From: Bacteroidales bacterium | GTDB taxonomy: Bacteria > Bacteroidota > Bacteroidia > Bacteroidales > F082 | Reading direction: 5' to 3' | NCBI GenBank assembly: GCA_024709145.1 | Contig: JANJXG010000085.1 | Span: 1-35,740 of the forward strand | Length of the DNA: 35,740 nt | In this document: positions 33,183 through 35,740 of the stretch, one piece after another | Position numbering within the stretch: position 1 is the stretch's first letter | Layout of the letters: every line of letters starts with the position of its first letter | The notes under the pieces: model-generated | The model's database searches: none | What the model was told of the DNA's origin: nothing | What the model saw: the letters and a program-made list of their open reading frames with translations, nothing else | Position numbers and translations under genes: made by a program

Positions 33183-35600
33183 ATGAGATTTTTCTTATTG
33201 GGACTGTGGCTATGGTGTCTATGGTCTCCCGGGTTGTTTGCCCAGACAGTTTTTCCGTTGCATGGTCATGTCACCGATGATCAGGAAGTTGCCTTACCCG
33301 GTGCAACTGTTTTTATACGCAGCTCCGGATCGGGTGTTGTGACTGATGAACGGGGACGGTTTGCATTTCCCGTCTTGCGGGATGGTGTCTATCATCTGGA
33401 AATCAGTTATATAGGTTATCAAACCAAAATCGTTGAGGTCGAGATTCCGACGCGAAAAGCCCTACACATTCGTTTAATTCCCGACAGACTGAGCCTGAGC
33501 GAGGTCGTTGTAGTCGACACAACAGCAAAGCGATTGCGGTCTGAGCAGACTCTTGCTGTGGAATATGTTGACGGAACATTTATCCGGAAACATTTATCCG
33601 GAAACCTGATGAAAACCCTGGATCGCCTTCCGGGAGTTGATGCCATTGGGATTGGTTCGGGGCAATCAAAGCCTGTGATCCGGGGAATGGGATTCAACAG
33701 GGTGTTAGTTATGTCGGAAGGAATGAGGCACGAAAGCCAGCAATGGGGCGCTGATCATGGTCTTGAAGTCGACCAGTTTGCCGTAGCAGATGTTGAAATT
33801 ATTAAAGGTCCGGCCTCACTGATGTACGGCTCTGATGCTATCGGCGGGGTGATCGATCTCAGGTCTGACATGATTCCCGCCTCTTGCTCTGTCAGCGGCA
33901 CACTTGCAGGCACCTACAACAGTAACAACAACCTTTTTGGTGGTTCTTTGAACGCCGCAATGCGCAGGACAAAATTCTACTTTTCAGTTAGGGGAAGCTG
34001 GCTTGATTACGGCGATTATCGTGTACCAGCCTCAGAGGTTGATATTTACGGTTATAGAGCAAAACTAAACAAGGGTTTTCTGCGTAATACCGCCGGCGGG
34101 GAAAAGGCTGGTCACCTTACTTTCGGGTATATTGGGAAAAGTTTGACCAACAAAACCAATGTAAGTTTGATTCAACAAAAGCAGGGTTTTTTTGCCAACG
34201 CCCATGGTCTTGAACCAAGGAGGGTCGACACATTGTTGCACGACGCCTCACAGCGCGACATATTGTTTCCATACCAGGATGTGACACACCTCAGCATGGT
34301 GAATAAAACCGAAATTTTTGGACCCAATTACCTCGCTGTGGCAGAAATAGGGTTTCAACACAATCTTCGTGATGAGTTCAGCAATTATGTAAGTCATGGT
34401 TATATGCCGCCGGTTTTTCCTGATGGTTTGCCATTTGCAAGCGATCTGGAGAGGAGTTTTGAGAAATATACCGGACTGGCTAACCTGCGTGTAAGCTGGC
34501 AGGCAGTCAAAAATGCAGAAATTACAACAGGTGTCAATTTAAGTTATCAGGATAATAGAATCGATGGAAGGGGATTCGTCATTCCGGCCTTCAGGCAATC
34601 CAATGCGGGGCTTTACTCTTTGTGGAAACAAAAATTCGGCATTGGCAGCTCGTTACAGGCCGGTCTGAGGGTTGATGCCGGACAACTTCACACACAGGCT
34701 TACACCGACTGGTTTAAAAGCCCTGTTGACGCTTCGGGTCAGAACATGGATTTTGCGCAACGGGCTGAAGCCATTGAACGAAACTATTCCATGTTGATCT
34801 GGTCAGTTGGGTACTCCAGTTTGCATGAGTCTCTGGACTGGAAAATTAACCTGGGAAAAAGTTTTCGGATGCCCATAGCCAAGGAGTTGACGGCCAATGG
34901 AGTAAACTACCATCATTTTAGTTATGAAATCGGAAACCCTGATCTGAAACCAGAAACGGCCTACCAGCTCGACCTGGGTATCGAGTGGCGGCATAAGACT
35001 GTAGCTGTCGGGCTGACTCCATTTGTGAGTTATTTTACCAACTATATTTTCCTAAATCCTACTCCTGAGCATGACTATAACTACGGCGCAGGAAATCAGG
35101 TGTATTATTATACCCAAAGTGAGGTATTCAGAACCGGCGGGGAAGTGCATGCCCATTTTTCGGTGCACAAGAACCTTCGTTTTGGTGTTATCGGCGATTA
35201 TGTTTTCTCCCGCCAGACAACTGGCTCAAAGAAGGGTTTTGGTTTGCCTTTCTCACCTCCGCCCTCGCTTTTGCTGAATGCGGAATATAGAACAAACGGT
35301 AACAGATGGTTGTGCAAACCTTATGTCTCATTGGATTTCAGGTTGGTAGGAGGTCAAAACACTATTGTGCCGCCCGAAGAACCAACGCCGGCTTATCGGT
35401 TGCTGAGTCTGGCCGCTGGTGCTGTCATTCAACTGAACCGGCAGGAAATCGAGCTTTCGATGCAATTGCAAAACCTGCTGAATACCCGTTATTATAATCA
35501 CACCAGTTATTACAGGCTGATCAATGTGCCTGAAGCCGGAAGAAGCTTTATCGTCACGCTGAGAATGCCTTTTTCATTTAACCTTGATCAAAAAATTTAA
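33183..35600 (+). CDS. TonB-dependent receptor, ZnuD-like
   Basis: The 805-residue outer-membrane receptor begins with a signal peptide (about 1-20, ending GLFAQ) and a carboxypeptidase-regulatory-like domain (about 25-100). A plug follows (about 115-225), with KTLDRLPGVDAIGIGSG, MRHESQQWGADHGLEVD and VEIIKGPASLMYGSDAIGGVI, then a long beta-barrel ending MPFSFNLDQKI. The plug WGADHG segment (189-194) and ELTANGVNYHHFSYEIGNP (568-586) in the barrel match positions where zinc receptors of the ZnuD type have SPDHA-like and ANGxHH-like sequences. I infer zinc or another divalent metal as ligand. The upstream Fur-family regulator supports this. Confidence 0.88.
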   Translation: MRFFLLGLWLWCLWSPGLFAQTVFPLHGHVTDDQEVALPGATVFIRSSGSGVVTDERGRFAFPVLRDGVYHLEISYIGYQTKIVEVEIPTRKALHIRLIPDRLSLSEVVVVDTTAKRLRSEQTLAVEYVDGTFIRKHLSGNLMKTLDRLPGVDAIGIGSGQSKPVIRGMGFNRVLVMSEGMRHESQQWGADHGLEVDQFAVADVEIIKGPASLMYGSDAIGGVIDLRSDMIPASCSVSGTLAGTYNSNNNLFGGSLNAAMRRTKFYFSVRGSWLDYGDYRVPASEVDIYGYRAKLNKGFLRNTAGGEKAGHLTFGYIGKSLTNKTNVSLIQQKQGFFANAHGLEPRRVDTLLHDASQRDILFPYQDVTHLSMVNKTEIFGPNYLAVAEIGFQHNLRDEFSNYVSHGYMPPVFPDGLPFASDLERSFEKYTGLANLRVSWQAVKNAEITTGVNLSYQDNRIDGRGFVIPAFRQSNAGLYSLWKQKFGIGSSLQAGLRVDAGQLHTQAYTDWFKSPVDASGQNMDFAQRAEAIERNYSMLIWSVGYSSLHESLDWKINLGKSFRMPIAKELTANGVNYHHFSYEIGNPDLKPETAYQLDLGIEWRHKTVAVGLTPFVSYFTNYIFLNPTPEHDYNYGAGNQVYYYTQSEVFRTGGEVHAHFSVHKNLRFGVIGDYVFSRQTTGSKKGFGLPFSPPPSLLLNAEYRTNGNRWLCKPYVSLDFRLVGGQNTIVPPEEPTPAYRLLSLAAGAVIQLNRQEIELSMQLQNLLNTRYYNHTSYYRLINVPEAGRSFIVTLRMPFSFNLDQKI

Positions 35601-35603
35601 AAC

Positions 35604-35740
35604 ATGAATACAAATAACAAAATCTTTATCACGGCAATACTTTCGTTAAGTATATTCTTTCAGGCTTGTAAAAAAGAAGCTGAAATAAGTAAACCTGTCA
35701 TCATCATGACAGAACTTGGTTTAAACAACAGCAAGACGGC
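35604..35740 (+). CDS. lipoprotein, 5' part only (DUF4625-like start)
   Basis: The window ends 45 codons into this gene. It starts three bases after the TonB receptor stop codon, so it is in the same operon. The visible part is a lipoprotein signal (MNTNNKIFITAILSLSIFF, then QAC with Cys22) followed by KKEAEISKPVIIMTELGLNN. The segment ELGLNNSKTA resembles the start of the Bacteroidota DUF4625 domain as I remember it, but too little is present to be sure. It is likely a surface or periplasmic partner of the receptor. Confidence 0.7.
   Translation, partial: MNTNNKIFITAILSLSIFFQACKKEAEISKPVIIMTELGLNNSKT

Noticed and set aside
1-35740. CRISPR arrays, rRNA, tRNA, insertion sequences, toxin-antitoxin or restriction systems
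   Set aside because: No regularly spaced repeats, conserved RNA segments, transposase motifs or nuclease/methylase motifs were found on either strand; nearly all DNA is accounted for by the listed genes.

Overview
The window is chromosomal DNA from a member of the Bacteroidota, probably a Bacteroidales-like lineage. The evidence is a SecA of about 1,100 residues, a TonB-dependent receptor opening with a carboxypeptidase-regulatory-like domain, DUF5686- and DUF5687-like proteins, lipoproteins with short Bacteroidota-style lipoboxes, weak Shine-Dalgarno signals, and repeated matches to the Bacteroidota promoter TTG-N(18-22)-TAnnTTTG. No rRNA, tRNA, CRISPR array, insertion sequence, phage integrase or recognisable defence system was found. 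Most of the window is core genome; accessory character is limited to the first ~720 bases and the last ~3.4 kb.

Layout. 1-717: an AT-rich stretch with a hairpin and a membrane protein built from a tandem duplicated module. 881-2143 (+): a SpoU/TrmH RNA methyltransferase and a YjjG-like HAD phosphatase. 8124 down to 2168 (-): rsfS, ftsH, a lone LUD-domain gene, cdsA, psd and a polytopic membrane protein, i.e. ribosome silencing, membrane proteolysis and phosphatidylethanolamine synthesis in one run. 8249-8992 (+): birA, divergent from rsfS. 10181 down to 9121 (-): pyrE and an SRPBCC protein. 10189-12698 (+): a NUDIX hydrolase, coaD and a secreted thioredoxin-fold protein. 12814-22056 (+): secA, a small lipoprotein, a patatin/Omp85 outer-membrane protein, pyrH, a GT-C-like membrane glycosyltransferase with a TTG start, and frr. 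28032 down to 22053 (-): a MazG-like pyrophosphohydrolase, a DUF5687 ABC permease with its ATPase, a DUF5686-like outer-membrane protein, a YtxH protein and a holin-like envelope protein. 28150-32300 (+): a PatB/MalY aminotransferase, an SRPBCC-GyrI fusion and an ABC exporter. 32369-35740 (+): a Fur-family regulator, a small RAPP-tailed protein, a ZnuD-like TonB receptor and the start of a lipoprotein.

The most coherent candidate system is that last cluster. A Fur-family gene with a TTG start is preceded by a perfect 7-1-7 palindrome and two direct repeats that overlap both its promoter and its start codon. It is translationally coupled to a small His/Cys-containing membrane protein and followed by a receptor with ZnuD-type motifs. 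I infer an autoregulated zinc (or other divalent metal) uptake operon. Other points worth a second look are the divergent pyrE/NUDIX pair with almost no space between start codons, the glycosyltransferase inserted between pyrH and frr, the LUD gene inside the ftsH-cdsA run, and the lipoprotein paired with the patatin/Omp85 protein. I found nothing I can defend as a wholly new class of system.
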